Origin: Candidatus Stahliibacteriota bacterium
GTDB taxonomy: Bacteria > Hydrothermota > Tepidihabitantia > SM23-42
Reading direction: 5' to 3'
NCBI GenBank assembly: GCA_030613445.1
Contig: JAUWLY010000172.1
Location: 1 to 6,435, forward strand
Length of the DNA: 6,435 bases
Positions within the stretch are counted from its first letter, which is position 1. Every line of letters begins with the position of its first letter. Position numbers and translations under genes: made by a program. The notes under the pieces were generated by a model. That model saw only the letters and a list, made by a program, of their open reading frames with translations, made no database searches and was not told where the DNA came from. Shown in pieces: positions 6,091 to 6,435 of the stretch.

Positions 6091-6434
6091 CGACTCAGTT
6101 TTAGTATCTTTTTCTTATACTCGGTCTGTCCTACTTGTATAATAGAATAGTACTGACCATTGGGTAATCTCAAACCTTTCATATCTGTGCCATCCCAGGA
6201 TACTGAATGGTTACCGTGCTTTTGATATTCGTTGACCAGTGTTTTAATCTGTCTGCCTGGTGAATCGTAGATTGTTATTTTCACGTGGCTCGGTGCGCGT
6301 AGACCATATGTGATAACGGTTTTTTCTCTGAATGGATTGGGTTTGGCATCAATAAAGATCAGCCCAGCTTTTGAATTTTCATTGATCCCGATTTCTGGTT
6401 GACCGGCTGAAAAGATGAAGAGCGGAAGGTCTGT
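6087..6434 (-). CDS. C-terminal part of a secreted protein: FlgD-Ig/type IX sorting domain (5' end outside window)
   Basis: The minus-strand frame is open from the window edge to TAA at 6087-6089, giving 115 residues of a longer protein. A GTG at 6284 is only an internal valine codon, because the same domain extends well upstream of it. The visible part starts with a linker (about residues 1-25), followed by IDAKPNPFREKTVITYGL, VKITIYDSPGRQIKTLVNEY, SVSWDGTDMKG, LPNGQYYSIIQ and the terminal KKKILKLSR. This is an almost textbook FlgD Ig-like / T9SS type A sorting domain: the PNPF entry, the IYD..GR..KTL strand, the WDGTD..G turn and a basic C-terminus. The N-terminal functional domain lies beyond the window, so the protein's job is unknown. 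The gene converges on the beta-helix gene with 12 bases between the stops. Confidence 0.85.
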   Translation of the reverse strand, partial: TDLPLFIFSAGQPEIGINENSKAGLIFIDAKPNPFREKTVITYGLRAPSHVKITIYDSPGRQIKTLVNEYQKHGNHSVSWDGTDMKGLRLPNGQYYSIIQVGQTEYKKKILKLSR

Positions 6435-6435
6435 G

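Noticed and set aside
6087..6284. A complete 65-residue minus-strand gene starting at GTG 6284
   Set aside because: The same frame continues upstream with the PNPF entry of the same domain, so the GTG is an internal valine.

Overview
The window looks like a stretch of chromosome from an uncultured bacterium that secretes proteins by a Bacteroidota-like route. The candidate FCB-type phyla, such as the WOR-3/Stahlbacteria or Hydrothermae groups, are my best guess, but no marker gene fixes the taxonomy. The reason is that four of the five substantial genes end in the same kind of short beta-sandwich C-terminal domain (FlgD-Ig / type IX 'Por' sorting-domain type) and three of them visibly begin with a signal peptide. 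Base composition is moderate and even, the genetic code appears standard, and I see no tRNA, rRNA, insertion sequence or CRISPR array.

Layout from left to right. Positions 1-81 may hold the last codons of an upstream secreted protein, overlapping the next start as ATGA. Positions 78-1847 encode a secreted GH51-like glycoside hydrolase with both catalytic glutamates visible. Positions 1866-2537 encode a four-helix-region integral membrane protein behind a strong Shine-Dalgarno site. A TAATG junction then opens a tiny lipoprotein-like reading frame (2537-2641) that stops right after the lipobox cysteine and reads on to 2702 only with a frameshift. A non-coding stretch follows, with a near-perfect sigma-70 promoter (2769-2796), a leader hairpin and a possible five-codon upstream ORF.

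Positions 2862-4205 encode a secreted protein whose repeat spacing predicts a seven-bladed beta-propeller. The frame is interrupted inside blade 2 by one in-frame TGA. The gene is followed by a strong hairpin without a U-tract (4225-4258). Positions 4320-6074 encode a secreted right-handed beta-helix protein with an anchor-Q-like segment and a sorting domain. It converges with the C-terminal end of another sorting-domain protein on the minus strand (6087-6434), which runs off the window.

Taken together the region appears to be a set of exported carbohydrate- or surface-associated proteins (glycosidase, propeller, beta-helix) sharing a C-terminal export or anchoring signal, with one unrelated-looking membrane protein embedded. 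The most unusual items are the in-frame TGA with a SECIS-like hairpin at a suitable distance, the broken lipoprotein frame, and the leader structure in front of the propeller gene. I did not find a convincing entirely new multi-gene system.
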